Shown: one piece after another, positions 23,908 to 33,298 of the stretch | Layout: every line of letters starts with the position of its first letter | Position numbering within the stretch: the first letter of the stretch is position 1 | NCBI GenBank assembly: GCA_003551705.1 | Contig: PUNJ01000059.1 | Location: 1 to 63,146 of the forward strand | Origin: Chloroflexota bacterium | GTDB taxonomy: Bacteria; Chloroflexota; Dehalococcoidia; UBA2247; RBG-13-53-26 | Direction of reading: 5' to 3' | DNA: 63,146 bases | The notes under the pieces: generated by a model | What the model was told of the DNA's origin: nothing | Seen by the model: the letters and a program-made list of their open reading frames with translations, nothing else | Databases searched by the model: none | Program-made: the position numbers and the translations under genes

Positions 23908-24756
23908 TCACCACAGCCCGGCGGCCACGGTCACCTTGCTGCGGTCCACCAGCGTTATGGCATCGGAGGCGCAATGTCTGCGGCATATGCCGCATCCGTA
24001 GCACTGGCGGGGGTCGATCTCGGCCTTCTCCTGTATGGGGTTGTAGGCTATGGCCCTGAACTGGCACAACTTCAAGCACTCCCGGCAGCCGTTGCAGCGG
24101 TCCGGGTCGGTTACAGCGACGTATTCCGCCCTGAATAGTACGGGCATGTCGTAGTTGACTGTCGCCAGCAGGCCCATGCAGCCGGTGCGATCGCAATTGC
24201 AGATGGCTCCCGTAAAAGGGGTAATAAAGGTCCAGACAGTGTGACAGAGCCCGTCCTGCTCATGGTCCTCCATGGAGCGGAGGGCTTCCTCTTTGCTCAG
24301 TTCCTCAAGACCGGCGCTGTCCGGACCGTTGAGATAGTCGGCCGAGACCTCTTTCATAAGTGAGGCGAAGTTGCTTTGCGCGGCCGGCAGGGAGGTGACG
24401 GCATAACAGCAGCGATGCTCCGAGCCCCTCAGGGAATGCCGGCAGATGCAGGGCAATCGCACGATGGAGCCGACAAAATCGAAGATCAGTTCGACATCTT
24501 CGAGGGGCAGTACCTGGCCGAAATGGTTTCTTTTTTGCCGCCTGGTGACCGCAGACCTGGCAAGGCGTTTGACGAAGCTGGGGGCGCGGTCCAAGTCCTT
24601 CAGCTTGTTAACGTTGTTCGACAATCTCTCCGGATGTCCCAGGAAATCGATGATGAACTGGCGTCGCTTGAGGTCGCTCAGCAGGTGGTCCGAGTAATTG
24701 GCTGCCTGCAGGTACCATTTTTTGCCTTCACCGTGCTTGGTGCAGAATTCACACAT
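23908..24756 (-). CDS. ferredoxin-type 4Fe-4S protein with extra Cys-rich motifs
   Basis: 282 residues. Two [4Fe-4S] motifs near the C-terminus: CNGCRECLKLCQFRAI and CYGCGICRRHCASDAI. Earlier Cys groups are CEFC at the N-terminus, CICRHSLRG with CC about eight residues on, and ICNCDRTGCMG. These could bind further clusters. It is soluble, with a helical N-terminal part of no known family. It follows the P-II-like gene by 42 bases on the same strand, so it may be the last gene of the DUF1538 operon. Probably an electron carrier or redox sensor. I know no characterised homologue. Confidence 0.7.
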   Translation of the reverse strand: MCEFCTKHGEGKKWYLQAANYSDHLLSDLKRRQFIIDFLGHPERLSNNVNKLKDLDRAPSFVKRLARSAVTRRQKRNHFGQVLPLEDVELIFDFVGSIVRLPCICRHSLRGSEHRCCYAVTSLPAAQSNFASLMKEVSADYLNGPDSAGLEELSKEEALRSMEDHEQDGLCHTVWTFITPFTGAICNCDRTGCMGLLATVNYDMPVLFRAEYVAVTDPDRCNGCRECLKLCQFRAIAYNPIQEKAEIDPRQCYGCGICRRHCASDAITLVDRSKVTVAAGLW

Positions 24757-24798
24757 TGAATGACCTATCCCATGTTCACTGGCTGCAAGGGTCCGGTT

Positions 24799-25134
24799 CT
24801 ACCCTTCAGACTTCTCTTCCAGCGAGTGCACTATTCCCATAACCCTGTCCACCGGGACCGTGAACGCCAGTCCTGTTCCGGGTTTGTCCAATCTGGCGAC
24901 CTTGATGATCTCGTTTATAATGCCCTCGCTCCGGTCCCTGTCGATAAGGGAGAGCATGATCTCCTTTTCTGGTTCTATGCAGATACCGAGGATTTTCTGG
25001 TGTTCGTGAATTCCGAGACCACGACCGAACACAATTGTGCCCCCCTCGGCCCCCGCCTTCATGGAGGCCTCGAGGACCCGGTCTCCCCATCCTCTGTTTA
25101 CAATGGTGACAAGAAGGACTTTTTCCGTGGCCAT
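24799..25134 (-). CDS. P-II-like (GlnB-type) regulatory protein
   Basis: 111 residues with the ferredoxin-like P-II fold: VLLVTIVNRGWGDRVLEASMKAGAEGGTIVFGRG holds strand 1 to the T-loop base, and DRDRSEGIINEIIKVARLDKPGTGLAFTVPV matches the B-loop and final strand. The T-loop is short and lacks the uridylylated Tyr of GlnB, as in other divergent P-II proteins tied to transporters. AAGGGGGT precedes the ATG. It starts three bases after the stop of a DUF1538 gene and probably gates that membrane protein in answer to a nucleotide ligand. Confidence 0.82.
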   Translation of the reverse strand: MATEKVLLVTIVNRGWGDRVLEASMKAGAEGGTIVFGRGLGIHEHQKILGICIEPEKEIMLSLIDRDRSEGIINEIIKVARLDKPGTGLAFTVPVDRVMGIVHSLEEKSEG

Positions 25135-25136
25135 GG

Positions 25137-25859
25137 CTACCCCCTTTTCTTTGTTTTGATGCGCACAATCAGTCCGAGAGTCAATATTGACAGGATTGGT
25201 GCCAGGAACACCAGTCCTATAATCCCAAAGCTATCAGTCACCGGGTCCCTGCCTTCCAGCGCCGAAGCAAGGCCAAGGGTGATTGCCAGTAAGAAGGTGA
25301 CTACTATAGGGCCCGTTGCAACGGCTCCTGCATCTATGGCAATGGATACGATGTTCTTTTGACTGAGCCAGACTATGGCGAGAACCAAAGCATAGCCGGG
25401 GGCCAGTATCACGTACACTGGAAAGTCGTATACAATCCGGGCCATGCCCAGTCCTGCAAAAACGGCCACTCCCAGCGACGTTACGTGTATTATCAGATGC
25501 TTTCGTATCGAGCCTCCGGAGGTGATTTCCACTTGATCACTCAATACCCTGACTGACGGTTCTCCAAAGGTGAGCGCATAGCCTAACAAAAAGCCCAGGA
25601 GTATTGCAATCCACCTGTGATCTAAGCCTGCTATTGCGGCTCCAATCTCTTCGCCGACCGGGAAAAAGGCAACTTGCACACCTTGGAGGAAGAGAATGGC
25701 CCCGATCGCAGCCAGCAGGAATCCCACCAGGTGCTTGACAACAAACTGGCGCGGCAGCTTGACGTAAGCGAACTGAAAGAAAAGGAACAGGGCCAAGAGC
25801 GGCGCAAGTGACCTGGCAACCGTGAAGAAGGTCTGATGGAGGTTTTCAAATATGGCCAT
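25137..25859 (-). CDS. DUF1538 integral membrane protein (UmpA/UmpB-like)
   Basis: 240 residues, almost entirely hydrophobic, about six to seven transmembrane segments. Typical DUF1538 motifs: HLVGFLLAAIGAILFLQGVQ, GFLLGYALTFGEPSVRVLS (Glu-Pro in a membrane helix) and DAGAVATGPIVVTFLLA. A two-protein DUF1538 system (UmpAB) has been described as a Na+(K+)/H+ antiporter. By analogy this pair is a candidate cation/proton antiporter. It lies between its paralogue and the P-II gene. The ribosome site is weak, so coupling to the upstream gene (nine-base gap) is likely. Confidence 0.85.
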   Translation of the reverse strand: MAIFENLHQTFFTVARSLAPLLALFLFFQFAYVKLPRQFVVKHLVGFLLAAIGAILFLQGVQVAFFPVGEEIGAAIAGLDHRWIAILLGFLLGYALTFGEPSVRVLSDQVEITSGGSIRKHLIIHVTSLGVAVFAGLGMARIVYDFPVYVILAPGYALVLAIVWLSQKNIVSIAIDAGAVATGPIVVTFLLAITLGLASALEGRDPVTDSFGIIGLVFLAPILSILTLGLIVRIKTKKRG

Positions 25860-25868
25860 GACAACTAC

Positions 25869-26561
25869 TCAAGCAAAAACCCCGACCAGCAGGATGCCGA
25901 TGACGGGTCCGATGGCGGCCAGCCCGATCAGCCCGAAGCTTTCTGCCAGGGTGGATTTCTGGGCCAGTACGGCGCTGAACCCAAGGCCCAAAGCCAGTAT
26001 GACAGGAACTGTCATAGGCCCCGTCGTGACCCCACCGGCATCAAAGGCCACAGGGATGAGCTGGCCAGGAACAAAGAAGGACAGCACCAGGACGATGCCA
26101 TAGTTGAATATCAATATGTACCGGATGGATATCCCCAGCACGATCCGCAACAGAGCCATGCATATATATAGGCCTATACTGGCAGCGATGACGTAAGCCA
26201 GTGCATTATCGAGGCCCACCCCCGCATTCACATCGGCCAGTTGCTGCGTCAGGACAATTACACCGGGTTCGGCCACTGTTACCGAGAAACCCAGTACGAA
26301 GGCCACACCGAGGACAAAGAGCAGGGAGGCATGGTGAGGAAGTTCGGAGCCAACCGTTTCTCCCAGAGGCATGATACCCACCCTGACTCCAACAAGAAAC
26401 AGAGTGATGCCGATAAGCACCATAACGGTGCCCCCCAGGAACTGCAGGAAGACCGTGGTCGGCATCTGCACAAAGGCAAACTGCAGTATCACCACGCCCA
26501 GTACCAGGGGCATGATGGCCTGAAGGACCTCAAATAGGGTCTGCTTGATCAGTCTTGTCAT
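25869..26561 (-). CDS. DUF1538 integral membrane protein, paralogue
   Basis: 230 residues, six to seven hydrophobic helices, clearly homologous to the next gene: LGGTMVLIGITLFLVGVRVG, VAFVLGFSVTVAEPGVIVLTQQ and DAGGVTTGPMTVPVILALGLG align with its motifs. Both halves carry an in-membrane Glu-Pro and a DAG-TGP motif, which may form an inverted-repeat or hetero-oligomeric channel. AGAGGACAACC precedes the ATG. It is the first gene of the operon DUF1538-DUF1538-P-II-ferredoxin. Confidence 0.85.
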   Translation of the reverse strand: MTRLIKQTLFEVLQAIMPLVLGVVILQFAFVQMPTTVFLQFLGGTVMVLIGITLFLVGVRVGIMPLGETVGSELPHHASLLFVLGVAFVLGFSVTVAEPGVIVLTQQLADVNAGVGLDNALAYVIAASIGLYICMALLRIVLGISIRYILIFNYGIVLVLSFFVPGQLIPVAFDAGGVTTGPMTVPVILALGLGFSAVLAQKSTLAESFGLIGLAAIGPVIGILLVGVFA

Positions 26562-26741
26562 GGTTGTCCTCTGTTGGGACCTTGCATAGATTGTAATGGC
26601 TCGGGGCAGTCATTTCCAGGCAGATGCGACGCTTTTCGTCGTGTAGACACCTGGCACTATGATGAGGCTCTATGGGCCGCGTCCCGCTGTTTCCCTGGCA
26701 GGTGCTTTCCCTTACAATAGGGTGAAATCCAAGGAGGCATC

Positions 26742-27236
26742 ATGGAGATAGCTCTGATCGTTGCGGTAGCCGTCCTGGCCGTGGCTGTACTTGTCCTGCT
26801 TCTCAGGTTCCGGCGGAACGGTGTCCCTGAGGTCGAAGACGGTCTGAATGAGCTTCGCACCAGGCTCGATATGCTGGTTTCGGCCACTTCCATCTCTGCC
26901 CAGGAAACCAGGCAGAGCCAGGAGGCAATGAAGAAGCTGCCCCGGGAGGTGCTGGAATCGATCACGGGCAGCCTGAGCAAGAGAAGCGGTCGGCTCCACG
27001 AATTGATGGCCACCTTTGAACTGACGCAGTATGACCGCCTCTTCTACCTGGGTGAGCCGGTGGACTTCGTGGGCATTAAGTATGATGAGGGAGTGGACTT
27101 CATTGAGGTGAAATCGGGCAAGGGGCGATTGTCTGCCGACGAGAAGCGTCTGCGGTACCTGATCGACAGGGGCTGCGTGCGCTATGTGCAGCTCAGCGTC
27201 GAGCGAATAGGCGTGGCTGAGGAGGTTGTTGAGTAG
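26742..27236 (+). CDS. membrane-anchored Holliday-junction-resolvase-like protein (Endonuc_Holl family)
   Basis: 164 residues. One N-terminal membrane helix (residues 3-21) is followed by a helical stalk and a C-terminal alpha/beta domain: LGEPVDFVGIKYDEGVDFIEVKSGKGRLSADEKRL, the pattern of predicted resolvase-related endonucleases (PD-(D/E)XK type: Asp, then E-x-K). AAGGAGG precedes the ATG. The family is widespread but uncharacterised. The membrane anchor makes a classical resolvase role doubtful. It is followed by the flavoprotein fusion, which has its own promoter. Confidence 0.8.
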   Translation: MEIALIVAVAVLAVAVLVLLLRFRRNGVPEVEDGLNELRTRLDMLVSATSISAQETRQSQEAMKKLPREVLESITGSLSKRSGRLHELMATFELTQYDRLFYLGEPVDFVGIKYDEGVDFIEVKSGKGRLSADEKRLRYLIDRGCVRYVQLSVERIGVAEEVVE

Positions 27237-27320
27237 GCGGGATCTGGGACCGAAGATCCTGGTCCATGCGGATACGCATTCTGAGGAGGTTGCCAGGTGG
27301 GAGCCAATGGCGGGTCCGGG

Positions 27321-27349
27321 TTGTCCGTCCCGCGTCTGTCCTGTACAAT
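27321..27349 (+). promoter_or_regulatory. promoter TTGTCC-N17-TACAAT giving a leaderless mRNA
   Basis: TTGTCC (27321-27326), 17-bp spacer, TACAAT (27344-27349). Transcription would start at about 27356, five bases before the ATG at 27361. No Shine-Dalgarno site precedes that ATG, which fits a leaderless message. Confidence 0.6.
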
Positions 27350-27360
27350 CGCTAGACATT

Positions 27361-29988
27361 ATGAAAATAGAAACTAGTTCCCGGGTTGCCATAGCCGGCG
27401 GCGGCCCGGCGGGCATCATCTTTGCCCTGTATCTGCAGCGTTACGCACTCCAGCAAGAACTCTATCCGCAGATCACCATCTATCAGCCGCGGGACTTCGC
27501 TGAAGGCGGCCCCAAGGGCTGCAAAGGTTGCGCCGGCATACTCTCCGGATCGCTGCTCGGACATCTCGAAGACCTGGGGCTGACGCCGCCTGAGGAGGTG
27601 GTCCAGAACCGCCTGACCACCTACACCATACACAGTCCGCATACCTCCATATCCATCACCAACACCGAGCATGAACATGATGTTGTCAGCATCTATCGTG
27701 GCGGCGGCCCGAGGCTCTCGCATGGCAATAATGTAGCCAGCTTTGACGGCTGGCTTCTGGCACAGGCTCAGGATCGCGGCATCACCGTGGTCAACCAGCC
27801 TGTAGAGGGTATCGACCTGGGCTTCCGCCCCGGAGTGGCGGTGGCGGGCAGAAGGCTGGAGTGTGATCTGGTGGTCCTGGCCACGGGCGTTGCTTCAAGG
27901 CCGGTGCCGGTCACGGGAATCGACTATGTGCCGCCGAGGACCAGAACAATGGCCGTGGGTGAGTTGTATGCAGGTGTTGACCAGGTGGAATCGCGACTGG
28001 GCAATGCGGCGCATGGTTTCCTGATACCCCGACTGGGCGTGGTATTTGGCGGTCTGGTTCCCAAAGGCCCTTTCATCACGGTTACGGTCCTGAGCCTGGG
28101 CAGGCCTCCGGTCACCATTGAAGACTTCCTGAGCTATGATATCGTGCGACAGGTGCTGCCCGACGAATATGAGCGGGCCTGCGGCTGCCGTCCGAGGGCG
28201 GTGGTTGGCTCGGCCCGCAACTATTATGCCGACAGGTTCGTGGCTATTGGTGATGCATCCGTTTCCAAGCTGTACCAGGACGGGCTCACTTCGGCCTTTC
28301 TGACTGCCAGGCAGGCTGCTTATACCGCAGTCCATCATGGGATAAGGCGGCGTGACTTCGCAGACCACTACCGGCCGGTATTCCGCCAGGTGGAGAGTGA
28401 CAATCGCTGGGGACAGTTGCTGTTCTCCACCAACCATAGGGCCAAGGCCTCGCGGACTTTTCTTCTGACGCAATATAGATTGACCAGCAACGAACAGACG
28501 AACACAAGAGGTCCTCAGCCCTTCACCAGGGCAGCCTGGGGCATGCTCACAGGAAGCTATCCCTACAAGGACCTGATGCGGGCCCTGATTCGACCGGCTT
28601 CAGTGGGCAGGTTCATCAAGGAGCTGCTTCTGGAGAGTGTTCGCATGAACATCAGTCGAGGTGACGGTAGCCATAGGAGGCTGTACGTTGGTGGCAGGAA
28701 AGTGCTCATACTGGGCAGCGGCTTTGGCGGCACCTATACCCTGCGCTCCCTGGTTCCAGCCCTGAATCGCAATGAAAACGTGGAGACCGTCTTGGTGAGC
28801 GACGAGAACTACTTTCTCTTCACACCGTTGTTGCATGAAGTAGCCCTGGGCAGGATAGCAACGCGGAACATAGCCTTCCCTATCAGGAGCCTGCACTGGA
28901 GGGACCGTTTCAGATTCCTGCATACCACGATACACAAGATAGACCTCGATGCCCGGCAGGTGATAACTCAGGCCGGTGTACTGGACTACGACTATCTTGT
29001 CATCGCTCCCGGCAGCACCACCCGTATGACTGCCCTGGGCGATAGGGGGGAGATCGTATTCACCCTGAAAACCCTGAATGATGCCAGGCTGATAAGGGAC
29101 CATATCATTCGCATCTTTGAACAGGCCAATGCAGAGATCTGTCCTGACCGTCAGAAACAGCTGCTTACTTTCGTGGTGACCGGGGCGGGCTATACCGGAA
29201 TTCAGGTGGTGACCGGGCTGCGTGACCTGGTCTGCAGCAGTCTGCCCAAGATATACCGTAATGTCGACCGCAACAGCATAAGGATTGTCCTGGTTGAGGC
29301 AGGTTCGAGGATCGTTGCTGAAATGCACTACAAGCTTGGTGCCTATGTAATGGACTATCTGACGGATACTGGTATCGAAGTCAGGTTGCAGTCGCGCATA
29401 ACGCGTATCTGGAAGACAGGCGTAGAGGTTGACAACAGCGAGTACATACCTGCCGGTACGGTTATCTGGGTGTCGGGCGTTGCGGTGAGTCCGCTTGTTG
29501 TCGGTCTTGATGTGGCCAAGGACAGCATGGGTCGTGTAATGGTGAATGAACATCTCGAGGTGCCTGATGCTCCAGGTGTGTACGTCGCCGGTGATTGCGC
29601 TCACATTCACAACCCTGAGTCGAGCCGGCCCATTACACCCACGGCACACACAGCTGTCCGCCAGGCGAGAATTGTTGCCGGAAATATTCTGGCTGATATT
29701 CGTGGCATGAACAAGAAGCCCTATCGATATACCAGACCTCCCGACCTGGTCTCTCTTGGCACCTATGAAGCCGTATTCCATTGGCGTTTTCTGCGCCTCT
29801 ATGGCATGTTGCCGCGCCTTATTCTCATGGTTATCTATCTTTTCCTTATCACGGGAACCCCCAACAGGATAAGGATTGTCATCGACTGGCTGCTGTCTCT
29901 ATCTTTTGGCCGGGACACAGCCTTCTTGGGACAAAAGCAAGCCGGCAAAGAGGAGGGTCACATGTTAGAAAGCCCGGACATCTACTAA
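27361..29988 (+). CDS. geranylgeranyl-reductase-like flavoprotein fused to type II NADH dehydrogenase
   Basis: 875 residues, two complete flavoproteins in one chain. Residues 1-400: FAD-binding VAIAGGGPAGII, a Cys-rich loop KGCKGCAGIL, an FDGWLLAQA helix and the FAD signature FVAIGDASVSKLYQDG, as in geranylgeranyl reductases and related monooxygenase-fold enzymes. Residues about 445-860: NDH-2 with VLILGSGFGGTYTLRSL (FAD), FLFTPLLHEVALG, VVTGAGYTGIQVV (NADH) and VYVAGDCAHI, ending in hydrophobic/amphipathic helices (LYGMLPRLILMVIYLFL) for membrane association. It may pass electrons from NADH to a prenyl chain or quinone through the two modules. The start at 27361 is chosen for the promoter; the frame is open to 27226. 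Confidence 0.82.
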   Translation: MKIETSSRVAIAGGGPAGIIFALYLQRYALQQELYPQITIYQPRDFAEGGPKGCKGCAGILSGSLLGHLEDLGLTPPEEVVQNRLTTYTIHSPHTSISITNTEHEHDVVSIYRGGGPRLSHGNNVASFDGWLLAQAQDRGITVVNQPVEGIDLGFRPGVAVAGRRLECDLVVLATGVASRPVPVTGIDYVPPRTRTMAVGELYAGVDQVESRLGNAAHGFLIPRLGVVFGGLVPKGPFITVTVLSLGRPPVTIEDFLSYDIVRQVLPDEYERACGCRPRAVVGSARNYYADRFVAIGDASVSKLYQDGLTSAFLTARQAAYTAVHHGIRRRDFADHYRPVFRQVESDNRWGQLLFSTNHRAKASRTFLLTQYRLTSNEQTNTRGPQPFTRAAWGMLTGSYPYKDLMRALIRPASVGRFIKELLLESVRMNISRGDGSHRRLYVGGRKVLILGSGFGGTYTLRSLVPALNRNENVETVLVSDENYFLFTPLLHEVALGRIATRNIAFPIRSLHWRDRFRFLHTTIHKIDLDARQVITQAGVLDYDYLVIAPGSTTRMTALGDRGEIVFTLKTLNDARLIRDHIIRIFEQANAEICPDRQKQLLTFVVTGAGYTGIQVVTGLRDLVCSSLPKIYRNVDRNSIRIVLVEAGSRIVAEMHYKLGAYVMDYLTDTGIEVRLQSRITRIWKTGVEVDNSEYIPAGTVIWVSGVAVSPLVVGLDVAKDSMGRVMVNEHLEVPDAPGVYVAGDCAHIHNPESSRPITPTAHTAVRQARIVAGNILADIRGMNKKPYRYTRPPDLVSLGTYEAVFHWRFLRLYGMLPRLILMVIYLFLITGTPNRIRIVIDWLLSLSFGRDTAFLGQKQAGKEEGHMLESPDIY

Positions 29989-30122
29989 GGACTGGCCACC
30001 GGTGACCGGCTGGTGACGAAGCCCGTCTTTGCTCCCAAGTCCATGCAAACCCTCCATGCGTGCATAAGTTATATGCTCAAAACAGGCAAATGCGGGATAA
30101 TTATAGTGGTGGTGTTGGAAGG

Positions 30123-32093
30123 ATGACCCAGTTCAGAATTGTTTCGGATTTTATTGCGACCGGGGACCAGCCGCAGGCGGTGAGCAAGCTTGTTGAAGGG
30201 CTTTCTCGCCGCTTCGACAAGCAGACCATGCTTGGTGTTACGGGCAGCGGCAAGACCTTCACTATGGCCAACATCATCGAAAGGGTACAGCGGCCCACCC
30301 TGGTTATTTGTCATAACAAAACGCTGGCCGCCCAGTTATGCAGCGAGTTTAAGGAGTACTTTCCCGACAATGCCGTAGAGTACTTCGTCAGCTACTACGA
30401 TTATTACCAGCCGGAGGCGTATATTCCCCGGACTGACACCTATATAGAGAAGGACTCGGCCATAAACGAGGAGATAGACAAGCTGCGCCATGCTGCCACC
30501 AGGGCCCTTTTTGAGAGGCGGGACGTGGTCATTGTTGCCTCCGTTTCCTGTATTTATGGCCTGGGTTCACCCGAGGACTACTATGGTTTTGTAGTCAATC
30601 TGAAGAAAGGGGAGATGCGCAGCCGGACCAGCATCGTACGGCAACTGGTGGAGATGCAGTACCAGCGCAATGATGTGGACTTCACCCGGGGCCGTTTCCG
30701 GGTGCGCGGGGACACCCTTGAAATACAACCCGCCTACGAAGAACTGGCCATCCGGGTGCAGTTTTGGGGTGACGAGATCGAACGGATAGTGGAGGTGGAC
30801 CCGCTCACCGGCGAACTGTTGGGGGACCGGGGCAGCATAGATATCTACCCAGCCAAACATTTCGTTACCTCCCGGAGCAAGCTGCTTGAAGCCATGTACG
30901 ACATCCGCGCTGAACTTGAGGAGAGATTGAGAGAGCTGGAGACTGCGGGCAAGCTGCTGGAGGCGCAGAGGCTGGAGCAACGCACCAACTACGATCTGGA
31001 GATGCTGGCGGAGATAGGCTACTGCAACGGCATCGAGAACTACTCCCGTCACCTTTCCCGGCGGGCGCCGGGCACTCCCCCTTGGACACTCCTGGACTAC
31101 TTCCCCGAGGACTTCCTCATGTTTGTGGACGAGTCCCACATGACGCTGCCACAGGTGCGGGGCATGTACAATGGCGACCGGAGTCGCAAGGAGACCCTGG
31201 TGGAACACGGTTTTCGCCTGCCCTCCGCTTTGGATAACCGGCCTTTGACCTTTGCCGAGTTCGAGCAACACATAAATCAGGTGATATACGTCTCGGCCAC
31301 TCCCGGGCCTTATGAGGCTGAGCACAGCCGGCGGGTGGCTGAGCAACTCATCAGGCCGACAGGCCTGCTGGAGCCATCCATCGAAGTGAAGCCCACTAGG
31401 GGTCAGATAGACGATTTGTTGGAACAGATCAGGGTTCGCGTGGGACGCGGCGAGCGGTGTCTGGTAACCACCTTGACAAAGAGGCTGGCGGAGGACCTTG
31501 CTGAATACCTGAAGGAAGTGGGTGTCAGGACGCACTACCTGCATTCAGAGGTGGACACTCTGGAGCGTGTGGAGATACTGAGGGACCTGCGGCTTGGTAT
31601 TTACGATGTCGTGGTGGGAATCAACCTGCTCAGGGAGGGTCTTGACCTGCCCGAAGTCAGCCTGGTTGCCATACTGGACGCCGACAAGGAAGGGTACTTG
31701 CGGTCCACTGGCGCTCTTATTCAGACCATGGGACGGGCTGCCAGGCACATAGACGGTCATGTTATCATGTATGCCGACCACGTTACCGGTTCCATGCAGG
31801 CGGCCATTGACGAGGTCTACCGGCGCCGGTCGATTCAGGAGGAATACAACCTGGCCCATGGTATCACGCCCCAGGGTATAAGAAAGGCCATCAAGGACAT
31901 AGCCGAGAGGGTGAAGGCGATAGCGGAGCCGCGAGCGCCTTATGCCGGGGTTTCCCCTGCCTCCCGGGAAGAGGCGGCCCGTCTGATCAAGGAACTGGAA
32001 TCGCAGATGAAGGCGGCTGCCAGGAGCCTGGAGTTCGAAAAGGCTGCTCTATTGCGGGACCGCATAATAGAGTTGAGAAGAGCCCTGAATTAG
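30123..32093 (+). CDS. uvrB: excinuclease ABC subunit B
   Basis: 656 residues, the usual UvrB length. Walker A GVTGSGKT at 38-45, the damage-probing beta-hairpin region [12 protein letters not shown] at about 91-102, the helicase motif [10 protein letters not shown], the ATP site in [14 protein letters not shown] and a C-terminal UVR helix pair ([19 protein letters not shown]) that contacts UvrC. It loads onto DNA with UvrA and positions UvrC for incision. The ATG at 30123 gives the standard N-terminus ([17 protein letters not shown]). Upstream in-frame starts at 30060 and 30090 would add residues not seen in the family. Confidence 0.95.
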   Translation: MTQFRIVSDFIATGDQPQAVSKLVEGLSRRFDKQTMLGVTGSGKTFTMANIIERVQRPTLVICHNKTLAAQLCSEFKEYFPDNAVEYFVSYYDYYQPEAYIPRTDTYIEKDSAINEEIDKLRHAATRALFERRDVVIVASVSCIYGLGSPEDYYGFVVNLKKGEMRSRTSIVRQLVEMQYQRNDVDFTRGRFRVRGDTLEIQPAYEELAIRVQFWGDEIERIVEVDPLTGELLGDRGSIDIYPAKHFVTSRSKLLEAMYDIRAELEERLRELETAGKLLEAQRLEQRTNYDLEMLAEIGYCNGIENYSRHLSRRAPGTPPWTLLDYFPEDFLMFVDESHMTLPQVRGMYNGDRSRKETLVEHGFRLPSALDNRPLTFAEFEQHINQVIYVSATPGPYEAEHSRRVAEQLIRPTGLLEPSIEVKPTRGQIDDLLEQIRVRVGRGERCLVTTLTKRLAEDLAEYLKEVGVRTHYLHSEVDTLERVEILRDLRLGIYDVVVGINLLREGLDLPEVSLVAILDADKEGYLRSTGALIQTMGRAARHIDGHVIMYADHVTGSMQAAIDEVYRRRSIQEEYNLAHGITPQGIRKAIKDIAERVKAIAEPRAPYAGVSPASREEAARLIKELESQMKAAARSLEFEKAALLRDRIIELRRALN

Positions 32094-32101
32094 AGACCCA
32101 T

Positions 32102-32860
32102 TCAATGCCGTCCATTCCCGCTTTGCTCTGGCGGGTCGTTCAGGGGCTGATAATTGGTGAGGATATTCTTCCCGTGTTTCCTGGCAGTCCCGGTCCACTT
32201 GCCTGTGAGCGCCATCGATCTGCTTGTGGGACTTGTTGTGACCTCATTAGATAGATGGACGTTTTCCAATGGCTGGGATGCCGGCTGGAAAGATGGTTTC
32301 TTCCTTATGCTGTGAAACCATAGCATCCAGGCAATGATTACGAATACCAGATTGAGGAAGTACAATAGATCATGTATTTGCGGTCCGAATGCCCACTCGA
32401 CATAAATTGTGGAAAAAATACGGAAGAAATTGAATGCAATTAGAAGTGGTACTCCTGCCACGATACCTATCAGTCTTTGCCTTGCAGTAAGTCCGGTCTC
32501 CGCCCAGACCAGGCCGATGTAGATCCATAACAAAAGCCCTCCGAGGCATGAAATAGATATGTCGAAAAGGAGGTAAGGGTCCTGTACGGAGAGAAGCGAG
32601 GCGGAACTGGAGGCCTCAATGCCCAAGGGACGGAGTGTTCCCACCATAACACCGGCGGTCATTGAACTCAGGGTCTCGTGCACCCATGGGGCGGAGCCGA
32701 TGATAAGGGCTTCGAACAAGAGAAAGAATACGAATATGAGCAGGTAACGGAAAACAAATCTGGCCAGGCTGCCTGACTTGCTGTTTCGAAGGCAATAGGC
32801 GATTAGGGCAAAACCAATTAGTACCAGCCCGACAATGGCCGAAGCAACCCAATAAACCAT
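32102..32860 (-). CDS. exosortase/archaeosortase-like membrane protease
   Basis: 252 residues with about seven membrane helices in the first 185, then a polar 65-residue tail. The exosortase catalytic trio is in place: Cys105 in SISCLGGLLLW, Arg147 in AFNFFRIFSTIY and His163 in FGPQIHDLLYF. Exosortases cut C-terminal sorting signals and attach proteins to the cell surface or to lipid. The polar tail is unusual. No EPS cluster and no obvious PEP-CTERM protein is next to it. It converges on uvrB with eight bases between the stops, so it is a separate unit. Confidence 0.72.
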   Translation of the reverse strand: MVYWVASAIVGLVLIGFALIAYCLRNSKSGSLARFVFRYLLIFVFFLLFEALIIGSAPWVHETLSSMTAGVMVGTLRPLGIEASSSASLLSVQDPYLLFDISISCLGGLLLWIYIGLVWAETGLTARQRLIGIVAGVPLLIAFNFFRIFSTIYVEWAFGPQIHDLLYFLNLVFVIIAWMLWFHSIRKKPSFQPASQPLENVHLSNEVTTSPTSRSMALTGKWTGTARKHGKNILTNYQPLNDPPEQSGNGRH

Positions 32861-33298
32861 AGTCCCACAACCCTACCTGAGGCCAAGACTCAACCTGGGG
32901 AGAGGTACGAACACATGGACCGTTATCAGAGTACCAAATTGGGTCCGGTCCATGCGATTGGCCCATATTGTGCGAACAGGTTCCTGGACTAGGCAGCACG
33001 AGCGTCCCCGCCCCACATCCCCTTATGTAACAGTTTTCGTATCAGGGCTTAAAGACAAGATAAACAAACGGTTACTACATTGAGGTTATATGACAGGTCA
33101 TGACCGGTCAAGGTTTCGCCCGGTGAAAGAGGTAACATATTGGCAACTAACTCAAGAATGGCTTAACATCTAGTACAGAAACAGAGAAGAGATTGCGCAG
33201 GTTGTCGAGGCTGCTATTTGGGTTTTGACTGCCCAGCCGGAGCGATGTTCGGATTATGATAGAATCTTTAGATAAAGGTCATTACTGCAGGGTCGACC
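32861..33298. other. intergenic region of 438 bases
   Basis: Divergent spacer between the exosortase-like gene and the pentapeptide/TIR gene. It is AT-rich at 33040-33180. TATGATAGAAT at about 33253-33267 is the best -10-like stretch before the GTG at 33299. No gene or clear hairpin is seen. Confidence 0.4.

Noticed and set aside
28600-29781. 393-codon minus-strand frame opposite the flavoprotein fusion
   Set aside because: Antisense of a highly conserved coding region; it has no recognisable motif.
30567-31544. 325-codon minus-strand frame opposite uvrB
   Set aside because: Antisense shadow of a strongly conserved gene.
10170-32960. Dispersed repeat GGTCCATGCGGAT (near 10178 and 27260, partial near 32946)
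   Set aside because: A 13-base match between sites is expected by chance in 63 kb, and the flanks do not match.
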